64,000 nt of DNA from Geothrix sp. (GTDB lineage Bacteria > Acidobacteriota > Holophagae > Holophagales > Holophagaceae), in contig NZ_JAHRYQ010000002.1 in the NCBI RefSeq assembly GCF_020622065.1, forward strand, positions 989,905-1,053,904. The letters are read 5' to 3'. The notes under the pieces are model-generated. The model made no database searches and was not told the DNA's origin. It saw nothing but the letters and a program-made list of their open reading frames with translations. A program made the position numbers and the translations under genes. This document shows, piece by piece, positions 1-10,133 of this stretch. How positions within the stretch are numbered: the stretch's first letter is position 1; every line of letters begins with the position of its first letter.

Positions 1-1155
1 GGTGAAGGTGGACTTGGCCTTCACGCCGTGCGCCAGGGCCTGCTTCGCCACGCTGGCAGCCCGCTCCATGTCCTCGTAGCTGGAGTTGGTGCAGCTTCCG
101 ATGAGGCCCACCTTCAGCTCCTCGGGGTAGCCCTTCTCCCGCACGGCAGCCGCGAATCGGGACAGGGGCCAGGCCAGGTCCGGCGTGAAGGGGCCGTTGA
201 TGTGGGGTTCCAGGGTGCTGAGGTCGATCTCGACAACCTGATCGTACTGGCAGCCCTCGTCGGCCTTCAGGTGTCCGGCGAACCCCATGGCCAGCTCCGC
301 AATCTCGCCCCGGGAGGTGGCCCGCAGGTATTCCGCCATGCGGTCATTGAAGGGGAACAGGCTGGTGGTGGCGCCGATCTCCGCGCCCATGTTGCAGATG
401 GTCCCCATGCCCGTGCAGGAGATGGAATCCACGCCGGGGCCGAAGTACTCCACGATGGCGCCCGTGCCACCCTTCACCGTGAGGATGCCGGCCAGTTTGA
501 GGATCACATCCTTGGGTGAGGTCCAGCCCTTGAGCACCCCGGTGAGCTTCACGCCGATGAGCTTCGGCGCCTTCAGCTCCCAGGACAGCCCCGCCATGAC
601 ATCCACCGCATCCGCCCCGCCCACGCCGATGGCCACCATGCCCAGACCCCCGGCATTCGGGGTGTGCGAGTCGGTACCGATCATGAGCCCGCCCGGGAAG
701 GCGTAGGTCTCCAACACCACCTGGTGGATGATGCCGCTGCCGGGCCTCCAGAAGCCCAGGCCGTACTTGTCGCACACCGACGACAGGAAGTCGTAGACCT
801 CCTTGTTCTCGGTGTTGGCGCGAGTGAGATCCGGGCTGGAGCCCACCTCCGCCTGGATGAGATGGTCGCAGTGGACCGTGGAGGGAACGGCCACCTCGGG
901 CAGCCCCGAAGTCATGAACTGGAGGAGCGCCATCTGGGCGGTGGCATCCTGCATGGCCACGCGGTCGGGCCGCAGGTCGAGGTAGCTCTTCCCCCGCAGG
1001 ATCTCAGCCTGATCCGGGTGATCCAGGTGCCCGTAGACGATCTTCTCCGCCAGGGAGAGGGGCCGGTTCAGCCGCAGGCGCACCACCTTCAGGCGGGCGG
1101 CCATGCGTTCGTAGGCGGCCTTGACGAAAGAGGGAGTCGAGTCGATCTGGGCCAT
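1..1155 (-). CDS. Aconitate hydratase, mitochondrial type (C-terminus cut by window edge)
   Basis: Interconverts citrate and isocitrate through cis-aconitate in the TCA cycle, using a labile [4Fe-4S] cluster. The 385 visible residues carry the family motif [13 protein letters not shown] (about residues 62-74), and [11 protein letters not shown] near the cut end, which includes the first cluster-ligand cysteine. The order and spacing match mitochondrial-type aconitase rather than AcnA/IRP1 or AcnB. The start is the ATG at 1155, preceded by an AGGAGGG ribosome-binding site about 7 bases upstream. The remaining roughly 370 residues, with the other cluster ligands and the swivelling domain, lie to the left of the window. 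It is divergent from the carbohydrate genes that follow. Confidence 0.95.
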   Translation of the reverse strand, partial: MAQIDSTPSFVKAAYERMAARLKVVRLRLNRPLSLAEKIVYGHLDHPDQAEILRGKSYLDLRPDRVAMQDATAQMALLQFMTSGLPEVAVPSTVHCDHLIQAEVGSSPDLTRANTENKEVYDFLSSVCDKYGLGFWRPGSGIIHQVVLETYAFPGGLMIGTDSHTPNAGGLGMVAIGVGGADAVDVMAGLSWELKAPKLIGVKLTGVLKGWTSPKDVILKLAGILTVKGGTGAIVEYFGPGVDSISCTGMGTICNMGAEIGATTSLFPFNDRMAEYLRATSRGEIAELAMGFAGHLKADEGCQYDQVVEIDLSTLEPHINGPFTPDLAWPLSRFAAAVREKGYPEELKVGLIGSCTNSSYEDMERAASVAKQALAHGVKAKSTFT

Positions 1156-1513
1156 GGCAAAACCCTCCTGGCATCGGCAGTGTAGTCCCGATTGCGGAGA
1201 GCCGCCTCGAAAGGACTTGGCGGAACACCCGTCAAATTCCTTAGGCGGAAGAGGGTTTCGCGCGCACCATGGAAGGGTGGATGTCCTGGACAGCCATTCG
1301 GATTCTTCCGGCCCAGGGCATGGCCTTTCCAGCCTGGGAACCACCCCGGGGGCTCCATGAAGCATGCCGCCAAGCCGGTTCCGACCACGAACCAGGCGGG
1401 GGATGGTCGGTGCCATCCCCGCGAGGCTCGGCAGATTCTCGGCGGCCCGCCCTGCGCGGTTCGGAATGGGCAACCGCCCGAACAGCTTTAGCCCGCCTGA
1501 AGGAGGGAGCTCG
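1156..1513. other. Divergent intergenic region
   Basis: This 358-base gap separates the aconitase and glycosyltransferase starts. It should hold both promoters. I see a TACACT hexamer about 35 bases upstream of the aconitase ATG but no good -35 partner, and no convincing sigma-70 pair for the plus-strand gene. No RNA gene or repeat is visible. Open frames that extend the glycosyltransferase upstream into this region lack a ribosome-binding site. Confidence 0.4.
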
Positions 1514-3793
1514 ATGGATGCCACCCCACCCCGCATCGCCTTCCTGGGCGGCTATCTCCCAAGGCTCTGCGGCATCGCCACCTTCACGCACGACCTCTGC
1601 GAGGCGGTGGCCGCCGCCGCGCCCGACTCGCAGTGCTATGCCGGGGCGATGAACGACCGCATCGAAGCCTACGACTACCCTCCCCGTGTGCGCTTCGAGT
1701 TGGATGAGAAGGATCTGGATTCCTACCGGCGCGCCGCCGATTTCCTGAACTTCAACAACGCCGATGTCCTCTGCGTCCAGCACGAATTCGGCATCTACGG
1801 GGGGCCCGCCGGCAGCCACCTGCTGGCCCTCCTCAAGGAAGTCCGGATGCCCGTGGTCACCACGCTCCACACCGTGCTGCGCGATCCGAACCCGGCCCAG
1901 CGGAAGGTGATGGAAGAGCTGATCCGGCGCAGTGATCGATTGGTGGTGATGGCCCGGAAGGGTGCGGAGATCCTTCGTGAAACCTACGGGGCGCCCGACG
2001 CCAAGGTGGAGATCATCCTCCATGGCATTCCGGACATGCCCTACCTCGACTCGAGCTTCTACAAAGCCCAGTTCGGTGTCGAAGGTCGGACGGTGTTGCT
2101 CACCTTCGGCCTGCTCGGGCCCGGCAAGGGGATCGAATATGCCATCGAAGCCCTGCCGGAGATCGTGAAGCGCCACCCGAATGTGGTCTATCTGGTGCTG
2201 GGAGCCACCCACCCCCATCTGGTCGCCCGCGACGGGGAGAGCTACCGCCTGGGTCTGGAGCGCCTGGCCGAGGACCGCGGGGTGAAGGACCATGTCATCT
2301 TCTACAATCGCTTCGTATCGCTGGAGGACCTCAAGGAGTTCATCGGCGCCACGGACATCTACCTGACTCCCTACCTCAACGAGGCGCAGATCACCTCGGG
2401 CACCCTCGCCTATGTGTTTGGCGCGGGCAAGGCGGTGGTTTCCACGCCCTACTGGCACGCCCAGGAACTGCTCGCGGAGGATCGCGGGATCCTGGTCCCC
2501 TTCCGCGATCCGCAGGCCATCGCCCAGGGCGTGTGCGCCTTCCTCGACGACCCTGACTGCCTGAGGCGGACGCGGGAGAAGGCCTACGGGCTCGGGCGCG
2601 CGATGATCTGGCCTGCCGTGGCGCAACGGTACCTCGAAACCTTCCAGCTCGCCCGCACGGAGCGCCGGGCCGCACCAAGATCGGCCTTCGCCAACTGGAC
2701 ACTCGCCAGCCGACCCTATGACCTGCCTCCGCTGCGGCTGGATCATGTCGTGCGCATGAGCGATGCCACCGGCATCATCCAGCACGCGTCCTTCAATGTG
2801 CCGAACTACCACGAGGGCTACTGCACCGACGACAACGCCCGGGCCTTCATCCTGTGCAACCTGCTGGATGAACTCGGGGGCCGGCCCCCTTCCGAAAACC
2901 TCGACCGGCTGGCCACAAGCTATCTGGCCTTCCTGTCTGCCGCCATGAATCGTGAGACCGGCCGGTTCCGAAATTTCATGAGCCACGGCCGGAGCTGGCT
3001 GGAAGAAGCGGGGAGCGAGGACAGCCACGCCCGGGGCCTGTGGGCCGTGGGCACGGGGGCCGGGCGCTCCCGCAACGCGGGTCACCGCCGGCTGTCCGCC
3101 CATCTCTTCGAGCACGGGTTTCCCGTGCTCGAAGCCTTCTCCTCCCCCCGGGCCTGGGCCTTCGCCCTGCTGGGCATCCAGGAGTACCTGAGCGCTTTCC
3201 CGGAGCAGGCGGAGGTGAAGGCACTGCGCGAAGGTCTGGTACAAAGGCTCGTGAGTCTCTGGAAGGGCTGCGCGACCGAGAACTGGCCTTGGTTCGAGTC
3301 GACCGCCACCTACGACAATGCTCGCCTCTGCCAGGCCCTCATCCTCGGCGGTCCTTCGACTTCTAATCCGGAGGCCCTGGAGATCGGGCTCAGGTCCCTG
3401 CGTTGGCTCACCTCCATCCAGAAGACGCAGTCCGGTCACTTCCGACCCATCGGCTGCAACGGCTTCTACGAGCGGGATGGCGCCCATGCCTATTTCGACC
3501 AGCAGCCGGTGGAAGCCCAGGCGATGGTCTCCGCCTGCCTCGCCGCCCACCGGGCCACCCGGGACGAGTCGTGGCTCCGCGAGGCCAAGCGCGCCTTCGA
3601 ATGGTTCCTTGGCCGCAATGATCTCGGCCTTCCCCTCTACGATTCCAGCAGCGGCGGCTGCGGGGACGGCCTGCACCAGGACCGGGTCAGTGAGAACCAG
3701 GGGGCCGAATCCACGCTGGCCTTCCATCTTTCACGGGCCGAAATGAACTTTGCCGAACATTCAATCGAAGCCCTGCCGGACAATGCCTCATGA
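1514..3793 (+). CDS. GT4-type glycosyltransferase with C-terminal (alpha/alpha)-like domain
   Basis: A 759-residue two-part protein. Residues 1 to about 400 are a GT-B retaining glycosyltransferase: an N-terminal IAFLGGYLP...[10 protein letters not shown] segment, a second Rossmann half beginning [16 protein letters not shown], and the donor-site region [20 protein letters not shown] with [13 protein letters not shown]. The remaining 350 residues contain [15 protein letters not shown] and repeated helical segments that look like an alpha-toroid glycosidase-type fold, which I cannot assign. The start is the ATG at 1514 after GAAGGAGGGAGCTCG. Its stop overlaps the GH130 start by 4 bases (ATGA), so the two are probably co-translated and act on one glycan. 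Donor and acceptor cannot be read from sequence. Confidence 0.85.
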   Translation: MDATPPRIAFLGGYLPRLCGIATFTHDLCEAVAAAAPDSQCYAGAMNDRIEAYDYPPRVRFELDEKDLDSYRRAADFLNFNNADVLCVQHEFGIYGGPAGSHLLALLKEVRMPVVTTLHTVLRDPNPAQRKVMEELIRRSDRLVVMARKGAEILRETYGAPDAKVEIILHGIPDMPYLDSSFYKAQFGVEGRTVLLTFGLLGPGKGIEYAIEALPEIVKRHPNVVYLVLGATHPHLVARDGESYRLGLERLAEDRGVKDHVIFYNRFVSLEDLKEFIGATDIYLTPYLNEAQITSGTLAYVFGAGKAVVSTPYWHAQELLAEDRGILVPFRDPQAIAQGVCAFLDDPDCLRRTREKAYGLGRAMIWPAVAQRYLETFQLARTERRAAPRSAFANWTLASRPYDLPPLRLDHVVRMSDATGIIQHASFNVPNYHEGYCTDDNARAFILCNLLDELGGRPPSENLDRLATSYLAFLSAAMNRETGRFRNFMSHGRSWLEEAGSEDSHARGLWAVGTGAGRSRNAGHRRLSAHLFEHGFPVLEAFSSPRAWAFALLGIQEYLSAFPEQAEVKALREGLVQRLVSLWKGCATENWPWFESTATYDNARLCQALILGGPSTSNPEALEIGLRSLRWLTSIQKTQSGHFRPIGCNGFYERDGAHAYFDQQPVEAQAMVSACLAAHRATRDESWLREAKRAFEWFLGRNDLGLPLYDSSSGGCGDGLHQDRVSENQGAESTLAFHLSRAEMNFAEHSIEALPDNAS

Positions 3794-5247
3794 CCCCCAT
3801 CCCCCTCCGCCGCCACGAGACGATGCTCGTTCCCGAAAGCGCCAGGGTCATCATCCGGCCCTTCATTCCGTCCAGCTCCCACCGCGTCACCACCATCATC
3901 GGCCGCGCCCTCGCCTTGAGCGAGGAGGAGACTGAACGCGACCTCCAGACCGTCCTCGCGGAGTTCGATTCGCGTCACCTCGACATCGAGACCCCGCTGC
4001 TGGCGAATTACGACCGGGTGCTGCCCCACATCTTCACGCAGCGGCCGCTCTCCCATGCCCGCAAGCTCCTCATCGGAGCACTCTTTTCCGGGGAATACGC
4101 GCTGGAATCCGCGGCGCTCTTCAACCCCTCCATCGTGGCCCACCCTGATCAGAGTGGTGTGCCCACGGGGGCCCTGCGCTTCATCATGAGCCTGCGCGCC
4201 ACCGGCGAGGGGCATGTGTCCTCCATCGAGTTCCGCACCGGCCTCATCGCCGCCGATGGCGGCCTCCAGCTGGACCCCATTTCGCGCTTCGTCTCTCTGC
4301 CGGAGATCGCGCCCAACCCCAGCTACAAGAAGACGGCCTTCATCGTCAAACTGCACGAGATGGGATTCGACAACGGCCACACCACCGCCGTGATGGCGCC
4401 GCTGGCGGACCGCTTCACCCGAAGCGATCTGAACCGCAGCCTCCTCGCCATCCGCCGCGAGACCCGGCCGCTGACGCAGGATCTGAAGAACGCCCTCCGA
4501 TGCATCCAGTGGCTCGCCGACTCCAACTACGAGATGAACTTCGCGCCGACGCTCGCCGTGAGCGAGCGGGTCATTTTTCCCGTCTCGACGAATGAGAGCA
4601 ATGGCATCGAGGATGCACGCTTCGTCCGCATGGTGGAGGACGACGGTTCCGTGATGTATTACGCCACCTATACGGCCTACAACGGACACGCCATCCTTCC
4701 GCAGCTCATCGAGACGCAGGATTTTCTCCATTTCCGGGTGCTGACCCTCAGCGGCACCGCCGTGCAGAACAAGGGTATGGCGCTGTTCCCCCGGAAGATC
4801 GACGGCAGCTACGCCATGCTGTCCCGGCAGGACGACGAGAACCTGTTCATCATGTTCTCGGACAATCCCCACTACTGGAGCGACTCGAAGGTGCTCCTCC
4901 GGCCCGCGGAGATGTGGGAGTCCGTGAAGATCGGCAACTGCGGGTCGCCCATCGAAACCGAGGCCGGCTGGCTCGTCTTGACCCACGGTGTTGGTCCCAT
5001 GCGCAAATACTGCATCGGTGCGGCCCTGCTCGACCTGCAGGATCCGACCCGGGTCATCGGCCGCCTGCGGGAGCCCCTCCTGGGACCCGAGGGCGTCGGC
5101 CGGGAGGGCTATGTCCCCAATGTCGTCTACAGCTGCGGATCCCTGCTGCACGGCCGGGAGCTCATCCTCCCCTTCGCCATGAGCGACCGGGCCACCACCA
5201 TCGTCAGCGTTCCCCTGGACGACCTGCTGGCCGCCTTGAAGGCCTGA
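3790..5247 (+). CDS. Glycoside hydrolase family 130 protein (mannoside phosphorylase/mannosidase type)
   Basis: A 485-residue five-bladed propeller enzyme of the GH130 type, the family that phosphorolyses or hydrolyses beta-mannosides. Supporting segments are FNPSIV, the GIEDARFV motif that carries the catalytic Asp region, YTAYNG and GNCGSPIETEAGWLVLTHG. There is no signal peptide, so it is cytoplasmic. It is longer at the N-terminus than the classical phosphorylases (about 100 extra residues). Coupling to the preceding glycosyltransferase by an ATGA overlap suggests synthesis and turnover of the same intracellular oligosaccharide. Phosphorylase versus hydrolase cannot be decided here. Confidence 0.85.
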   Translation: MTPIPLRRHETMLVPESARVIIRPFIPSSSHRVTTIIGRALALSEEETERDLQTVLAEFDSRHLDIETPLLANYDRVLPHIFTQRPLSHARKLLIGALFSGEYALESAALFNPSIVAHPDQSGVPTGALRFIMSLRATGEGHVSSIEFRTGLIAADGGLQLDPISRFVSLPEIAPNPSYKKTAFIVKLHEMGFDNGHTTAVMAPLADRFTRSDLNRSLLAIRRETRPLTQDLKNALRCIQWLADSNYEMNFAPTLAVSERVIFPVSTNESNGIEDARFVRMVEDDGSVMYYATYTAYNGHAILPQLIETQDFLHFRVLTLSGTAVQNKGMALFPRKIDGSYAMLSRQDDENLFIMFSDNPHYWSDSKVLLRPAEMWESVKIGNCGSPIETEAGWLVLTHGVGPMRKYCIGAALLDLQDPTRVIGRLREPLLGPEGVGREGYVPNVVYSCGSLLHGRELILPFAMSDRATTIVSVPLDDLLAALKA

Positions 5248-5355
5248 GGCGTCCTCCAGGACCCTGATTCCAGTGCCCTGAACCGCCGGGGACCGGGAGC
5301 ATCGCCCGCCCTGGACGGGGTCTGCCGGAAAATGGCCATTCGCCCCTAAACCAAT

Positions 5356-5397
5356 TACGAAGATTTTCGTTGACGACTACGAAACTTATCGTATCTT
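5356..5397 (+). promoter_or_regulatory. Promoter with two BlaI/MecI-type operators
   Basis: Two dyads of the form TACGA-N6-TCGTA lie at 5356-5371 (last base T instead of A) and 5378-5393 (perfect), 22 bases centre to centre, that is two helical turns. They cover a plausible promoter: TTGACG at 5370-5375, 16-base spacer, TATCTT at 5392-5397. The BlaI-type repressor gene starts 31 bases downstream, so autorepression by side-by-side dimers is the natural reading. Confidence 0.75.
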
Positions 5398-5427
5398 TTC
5401 GGCATTCCCCTTCCGGAGCCCCCTCTC

Positions 5428-5811
5428 ATGCAGCCTTCCGTCCGCCCCACCGACGCCGAACTCGCCATCCTCCGGGTCCTCTGGGAGCGGGGGCCGAGCA
5501 CGGTGCGGCAGGTCTTCGAGGTGCTGTCCGCGGAGCGGGAGCTCGGCTACACGACGGCGCTCAAGATGCTGCAAATCATGGACGAGAAGGGCCTGGTCCA
5601 GCGGGATGCCACGGACCGCACGCATGTCTTCTCCGCCACCCAGACCCAGGTCGAGACCCAACGGACCATGCTCGATGATCTGCTGGACAAGGCCTTCGGG
5701 GGGTCCTCCTCGAACCTGGTGATGCAGGCACTCGCCACCCGCAAAGCCAGCCGGGAGGAATTGGCGGAAATCCGGAAGATGCTCGACCAGGCGGAAGGGA
5801 GGAGGCGATGA
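5428..5811 (+). CDS. BlaI/MecI/CopY-family transcriptional repressor
   Basis: A 127-residue winged-helix repressor. The segment PTDAELAILRVLWERGPSTV at the N-terminus is the family hallmark, followed by the recognition helix region GYTTALKMLQIMDEKG and a helical dimerisation tail. In this family the repressor is inactivated when a membrane M56 protease senses a signal. That protease is encoded immediately downstream with a 4-base overlap (ATGA at 5808). The double operator directly upstream supports autoregulation. No beta-lactamase gene is present nearby, so the target is probably not antibiotic resistance. Confidence 0.93.
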   Translation: MQPSVRPTDAELAILRVLWERGPSTVRQVFEVLSAERELGYTTALKMLQIMDEKGLVQRDATDRTHVFSATQTQVETQRTMLDDLLDKAFGGSSSNLVMQALATRKASREELAEIRKMLDQAEGRRR

Positions 5812-7964
5812 CCACGCTCCTGTCGCTCATGCAGTACCCCTTGGCCCAGACCCTGGGCTGGACCCTGATCCATTTCCTCTGGCAGGGGGCAGCCCTGGGC
5901 CTGCTGGCCTGGATGAGCCTCCTGCTCCTGCGCGGCGCCAGCGCCAAGGCCCGCTACGGCGTGGCCTGCGCCTTCCTGCTGCTCATGGTGGCCGCCCCCA
6001 CGGGGACCTTCCTGCTGCTTCAGCGGTCGGCGGCGGCCCTGGCCGAGCCCTTGCGGCTGAGCCTGGAGGCGGCCACGGCTCCGAGGCCGGGGACGATGGT
6101 TCCGGACGCGCCGTTGCCCGAGAGGATCAAGGCTGCCCTGGATTCGATCCTGCCCTGGCTGCTGGCTGGATGGGCCGCCGGGGTCCTGCTGCTGTCCACC
6201 CGGTTCCTGGGAAGCTGGGTCCGCGTACAGCGCCTGCGCCGGCTCGGCGCCACACCCGTCCCGGCCGAATGGCACCTGGTCGTGTCACGACTCTGCCGGG
6301 ACCTGAAGCTCGCCCGCGCCGTACGGCTGCTCCAGTCTGCTGCAGTGGAAGTGCCCACGGCCCTGGGCTGGCTGCGCCCCGTGATCCTGCTGCCCGCCTG
6401 CGCCTTGTCGGGCCTGGCGCCCTTGCAGCTGGAGGCCATCCTGGCGCACGAACTGGCCCACATCCGCCGGGGTGATTTTCTGGTGAACCTGCTCCAGTCC
6501 CTCGTCGAGGTCCTGTTCTTCTACCATCCCGCCGTCTGGTGGCTGTCCGCCCGCATCCGCGCCGAGCGTGAGCACTGCTGCGACGATGTGGCCGCCGAGC
6601 TCTGCGGCGATCCCCTGATCCTGGCCCGGGCCCTCGCCGACCTCGAGGCCCTGCGGGAGCCCGCCGCCACATCCCCTACTCACCTGGCCCTGGCCGCCAA
6701 TGGAGGCTCCCTCATGCATCGCATCCGCCACCTGCTCCAACCCTCCCTGCCCATCCCCGGCGGGGTCCGCGCCACGACCCTCGTCCTGCTGGCGGCCTCT
6801 TTGCTGGGCGCGGCGGGTGTCGTCCTCCAGGACAAGGACAAGGAGACCACCCCCAAGGGCGGCCCCAGCACCCGCGTGAAGGTCCTCGATGGCGACCGCC
6901 AGATGGATGTGCGCCTGAACGGCGAGGTCAAGCTCGACCCATCCGCCCAGGACCCCGTGGCCGTGCCCGGCGACGGCAGCTTCCGCATCGAAGAAAAGAA
7001 GGGTGGGAAGCTCCGGACCTATGCCGCCACGAAGGACAAGAAGACCTACACCGTGGATGGCCAGGAGAAGGCCCTGGACGCCGAAGGTGAAGCCTGGCTG
7101 CGCGATGCCGTGAAAGAAGCCGCCAAGGCGCAGGCAGGACGCGACAAGGCCCGCCGCATTGAGATCCACACTCGGCACCTCGAGGACCGCACCCGGGATA
7201 TGGAAGCCCGCGAGCGGGAGCTGGATGCCCGCTCGCGCGACATGGAAATCAGGACGAAGGACCTGGAACACCGCGCCCAGGGCATGACGCCGGAAGAGCG
7301 CGCCAAGCTTCAGACGGAGGCCGATCGGCTGAAGGCCGAGGGTGAACAGCTGAAGGTCGAAGGGGAACGCTGGAAGGTGGAGGCTGAACGCCTCAAGGCC
7401 GACCCGGAGATGCAGGCCCTCATCGCCAAGGCAGAGGCTGAGGGCCACAGGGTGCATGTGGAAGTTCGCAAACATCAGGACGGTCCTCCAGGGACCGTGG
7501 TGATCCGGCGCCACGAGGACGGCAAGGGTGTCGTGGAAAAGCGGCTGAAGGTCATCCAGAAGGGCGGCGACCCCAAGGAAGGCGGCACCTGGGCCTTCAT
7601 CGGGCCGGATGCTTCCGACGAGGAGACCGTGATCGTCGAAGGCATGGACAAGGAGGTCCGCATCCCGCCCATCCCCATGCCCCGGATGCGCTTCAAGCGC
7701 TCGGCGCCGGATCCGGGAGTCGATCCGCAGGTGGAGATCCGGGCCCTACAGTCGGCCATGAAGTCGATGCAGAAACGCCTCGATCAGTTGCAGAAGCAGA
7801 TGGCCATGGCACCGAAGACCCCCAAGGCGACGAAACAGCCCCGGCTGGCACCCATGACGCCCATGACACCCATGGCGCCCCTGCCGCCGCCTCCGCCCCC
7901 ACCGCCGCCCGCGCCGGAGGCTCCCCCGGCCCCGCCCACGCCGCCCGCGGAACCCCCTCACTGA
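5808..7964 (+). CDS. M56-family membrane metallopeptidase (BlaR1-like) with coiled-coil and proline-rich tail
   Basis: A 718-residue protein. The N-terminal 330 residues have several membrane helices and the zinc site HELAHIRRGD (HExxH), as in BlaR1/MecR1. The classical C-terminal penicillin-sensor domain is absent. Instead there is a charged region (about 340-430), a strikingly periodic coiled coil (about 440-545) built from repeated D/E-R-x-R-D-M-E units and K-A-E-G-E/K-V-E-G-E units, and a tail ending in a run of prolines. It overlaps the repressor gene and presumably relays an envelope signal to it by proteolysis. The signal is unknown. Confidence 0.88.
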   Translation: MTTLLSLMQYPLAQTLGWTLIHFLWQGAALGLLAWMSLLLLRGASAKARYGVACAFLLLMVAAPTGTFLLLQRSAAALAEPLRLSLEAATAPRPGTMVPDAPLPERIKAALDSILPWLLAGWAAGVLLLSTRFLGSWVRVQRLRRLGATPVPAEWHLVVSRLCRDLKLARAVRLLQSAAVEVPTALGWLRPVILLPACALSGLAPLQLEAILAHELAHIRRGDFLVNLLQSLVEVLFFYHPAVWWLSARIRAEREHCCDDVAAELCGDPLILARALADLEALREPAATSPTHLALAANGGSLMHRIRHLLQPSLPIPGGVRATTLVLLAASLLGAAGVVLQDKDKETTPKGGPSTRVKVLDGDRQMDVRLNGEVKLDPSAQDPVAVPGDGSFRIEEKKGGKLRTYAATKDKKTYTVDGQEKALDAEGEAWLRDAVKEAAKAQAGRDKARRIEIHTRHLEDRTRDMEARERELDARSRDMEIRTKDLEHRAQGMTPEERAKLQTEADRLKAEGEQLKVEGERWKVEAERLKADPEMQALIAKAEAEGHRVHVEVRKHQDGPPGTVVIRRHEDGKGVVEKRLKVIQKGGDPKEGGTWAFIGPDASDEETVIVEGMDKEVRIPPIPMPRMRFKRSAPDPGVDPQVEIRALQSAMKSMQKRLDQLQKQMAMAPKTPKATKQPRLAPMTPMTPMAPLPPPPPPPPPAPEAPPAPPTPPAEPPH

Positions 7965-7985
7965 TCTGAGGTTTCTTCGTTCCGC

Positions 7986-8014
7986 GAGAAGGGCCCGCCA
8001 TGCGGGCCCTTCTC
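7986..8014. terminator. Bidirectional hairpin terminator
   Basis: A perfect 13-base-pair stem (7986-7998 with 8002-8014) and a 3-base loop lies between the convergent M56 peptidase and helicase genes. The last bases of the helicase stop codon fall inside the stem. No long T-tract follows. Confidence 0.7.
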
Positions 8015-10061
8015 ACAGCTGGTGCAAGAACGCCTCCACCCGGTCCCAGTCCCGCGTCACGGGAAAGGGCGGCAGGGCGGCGCGGACCTGGGCGGCGTAG
8101 CGCTTGCCCAGGCGGTCCTCGCTGGGCAGCATGAGGCGCGGATCCAGCACCGCCACCACGCCGCGATCGGTGCGGGTGCGGATGAGCCGGCCGATGCCCT
8201 GCTTCAACTTGAGCGTCATCTGGGGCACCTGGATGCCGATGAAGCCGAGGCCGTCGCGCTGGGCGTCCGCCTCGCGGATGCGGGCCTGCAGCACAGGGTC
8301 GTCCGGGGGCGCGAAGGGCAGCGCGGAGACCACCACCAGGCTCAGCGCCTCGCCGGGCAGATCCACGCCCTGCCAGAAGCTGGCGAGGCCCAGCAGCACC
8401 GCCGAGGGCGTGGCGCGGAAGCGGTCCAGCAGCTGGGTGCGGGAGAGGCCATCGCCCTGCACGAAGAAGGTGAGCTCGGGTAGCGCGTCTTCCAGTCGCG
8501 GCCGGAAGGCCGCCAGCATCTTGCGGCTGGTGAAGAGCAGCAGGGCCCGGCCCCGGCTGGCCCGCAGCATGCGCTCCATGGCCGCGAGCGAGGCCTCGAT
8601 CCAGGCCGGATCGCCCACCCCCCCGCCGCCCGCGCGGCGTTCGGGCAGGCCCGGCGGCACGAAGAGCAGGCCCTGGGCTTCAAAGTCGAAGGGGCTCTCC
8701 ACATGCTCGGCGACTTCCACCTCCGGCCGCGTGAACCCCAGGCGCAACCCCAGGCCGTTGAAGCCGCGGCCATCCCGCAGGGTGGCGCTGGTGAGGATCA
8801 CGCTCTCGAAGCCGCGGCGCACATGCTGGTGGAAGAATGGCCGGACATCCACGGGGTTCGACTTGAAGTGGACGAGGTTCGGCCCCTCCCGGTTGAGGGT
8901 GGAGACCCAGCCTTCGGGCTGGGCGAAGATCTGCTCCATGCGGGAGAAGGCCGTGCCCACCCGCTCCGCGAGGCGCATCCACAGGGGGTTCTCGGGGTCA
9001 GCCGAACCGAGGCGGCGCGCCTCCATCCACAGGGGGTGCCCCGCCTCCACCCAGGCGCCCACGGCATCCGCCAGGGCCTTCATCTCGGGGCCGGGACTCA
9101 GCAGGGGCAGCACGCCGCCTTCGAGCGGCACCCAGGCGAGGATGTCGGTCCAGGCCCGCTCCCAGGGTTCCAGCAGGGCCGCCAGACCCGCGCCCTGCCC
9201 CTTGGCGGCGTCCCGCAGATCCGTGAAGAGCAGGTTCATGGCGCGGCTGGACCAGGCCTCGGCACAACTCTCGGTGAGCTGTTCCTCCAGGTCATGGGCC
9301 TCGTCGAGGATGAGCACGGGCGCGTCGGGCAGCACCTGGCCGAAGGCGGATTCCCGCAGCACGCGGTCGGCCAGCAGCAGTGCATGGTTGACGATGATGA
9401 GGTCGGCCTCGGCCACCTCCGCCCGCAGCTTGGTGAGGAAGCAGTCCTCGTAGCGGGGGCACTGGCGGCCCGTGCAGCGCTCGGCCCGGGCGTTGATCTT
9501 GTCCCACAGCGGCGACTCGCCCTCCCCGAAGCGGCCCAGCCCCTCGCGGTCCCCGTCCTGGGTCTCGCGGGTCCAGCGCTGCAGGGCCAGCCAGAGCTGC
9601 TGGTCGGCCCGGCTGAACTCCAGGTGGGCGTCCGTGGAGACGGCCTCCCAGGCCGTGCGGCAGAGGTAGTTGGCGCGGCCCTTGGCCAGCACGGCCTTGA
9701 TGGGTCGGCCCAGGATGCCCGCCGCCCGGGGCACATCCTCTTCCAGCAGCTGGCGCTGGAGCTGCTTGGTGCGGGTGGCCACCAGGATGGGATGGCGGCC
9801 GGCGGCCAGGGCCGGGATCAGGTAGCCCAGGCTCTTGCCCGTGCCCGTGCCGGCCTCCACCGCCTGAATCACGGCCTCCGGCCGGGCGTCGGGCTCGCCG
9901 CCCCCGTCGCGCCACTTCTGGAAGCGGGCGGCGCCGTCCACCACGGCGTTGTGCACCAGCTCGGCCATGCGCCGCTGGCCGGGCCGGTCCTCGGCCCCGG
10001 GGAAGCAGGCGAAGATCCGGCCCTCCGACGGGGCGAAGTAGCGGTCCATGGGATGCGCCAT
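8013..10061 (-). CDS. DinG/XPD-family ATP-dependent DNA helicase
   Basis: A superfamily 2 iron-sulfur helicase of the DinG/YoaA type, about 682 residues. Visible motifs are Walker A EAGTGTGKSLGYLIPA, four clustered cysteines between about residues 125 and 185 (C-RTAWE ... CTGRQCPRYEDC) expected to hold a [4Fe-4S] cluster, the DEAHDLEEQL box, SATLRDG, and the C-terminal QGIGRLIRT motif. These helicases unwind R-loops and forked DNA during repair. I chose the ATG at 10061; an in-frame ATG at 10133 abuts the rlmH stop and would add 24 unconserved residues, and one at 10049 is also possible. It is downstream of rlmH on the same strand. Confidence 0.92.
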   Translation of the reverse strand: MAHPMDRYFAPSEGRIFACFPGAEDRPGQRRMAELVHNAVVDGAARFQKWRDGGGEPDARPEAVIQAVEAGTGTGKSLGYLIPALAAGRHPILVATRTKQLQRQLLEEDVPRAAGILGRPIKAVLAKGRANYLCRTAWEAVSTDAHLEFSRADQQLWLALQRWTRETQDGDREGLGRFGEGESPLWDKINARAERCTGRQCPRYEDCFLTKLRAEVAEADLIIVNHALLLADRVLRESAFGQVLPDAPVLILDEAHDLEEQLTESCAEAWSSRAMNLLFTDLRDAAKGQGAGLAALLEPWERAWTDILAWVPLEGGVLPLLSPGPEMKALADAVGAWVEAGHPLWMEARRLGSADPENPLWMRLAERVGTAFSRMEQIFAQPEGWVSTLNREGPNLVHFKSNPVDVRPFFHQHVRRGFESVILTSATLRDGRGFNGLGLRLGFTRPEVEVAEHVESPFDFEAQGLLFVPPGLPERRAGGGGVGDPAWIEASLAAMERMLRASRGRALLLFTSRKMLAAFRPRLEDALPELTFFVQGDGLSRTQLLDRFRATPSAVLLGLASFWQGVDLPGEALSLVVVSALPFAPPDDPVLQARIREADAQRDGLGFIGIQVPQMTLKLKQGIGRLIRTRTDRGVVAVLDPRLMLPSEDRLGKRYAAQVRAALPPFPVTRDWDRVEAFLHQL

Positions 10062-10133
10062 CCGACCAGTGTGGAACAAAGGCGGAAAAAGGGCGAATGG
10101 GCTTTGGGGGAGGCTGGCCGCGGAGGGCCCCAT

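Noticed and set aside
1241-3727. Long open frame antisense to the glycosyltransferase
   Set aside because: It is the mirror of a high-G+C coding region, has no family motifs or ribosome-binding site, and consists of low-information residues.
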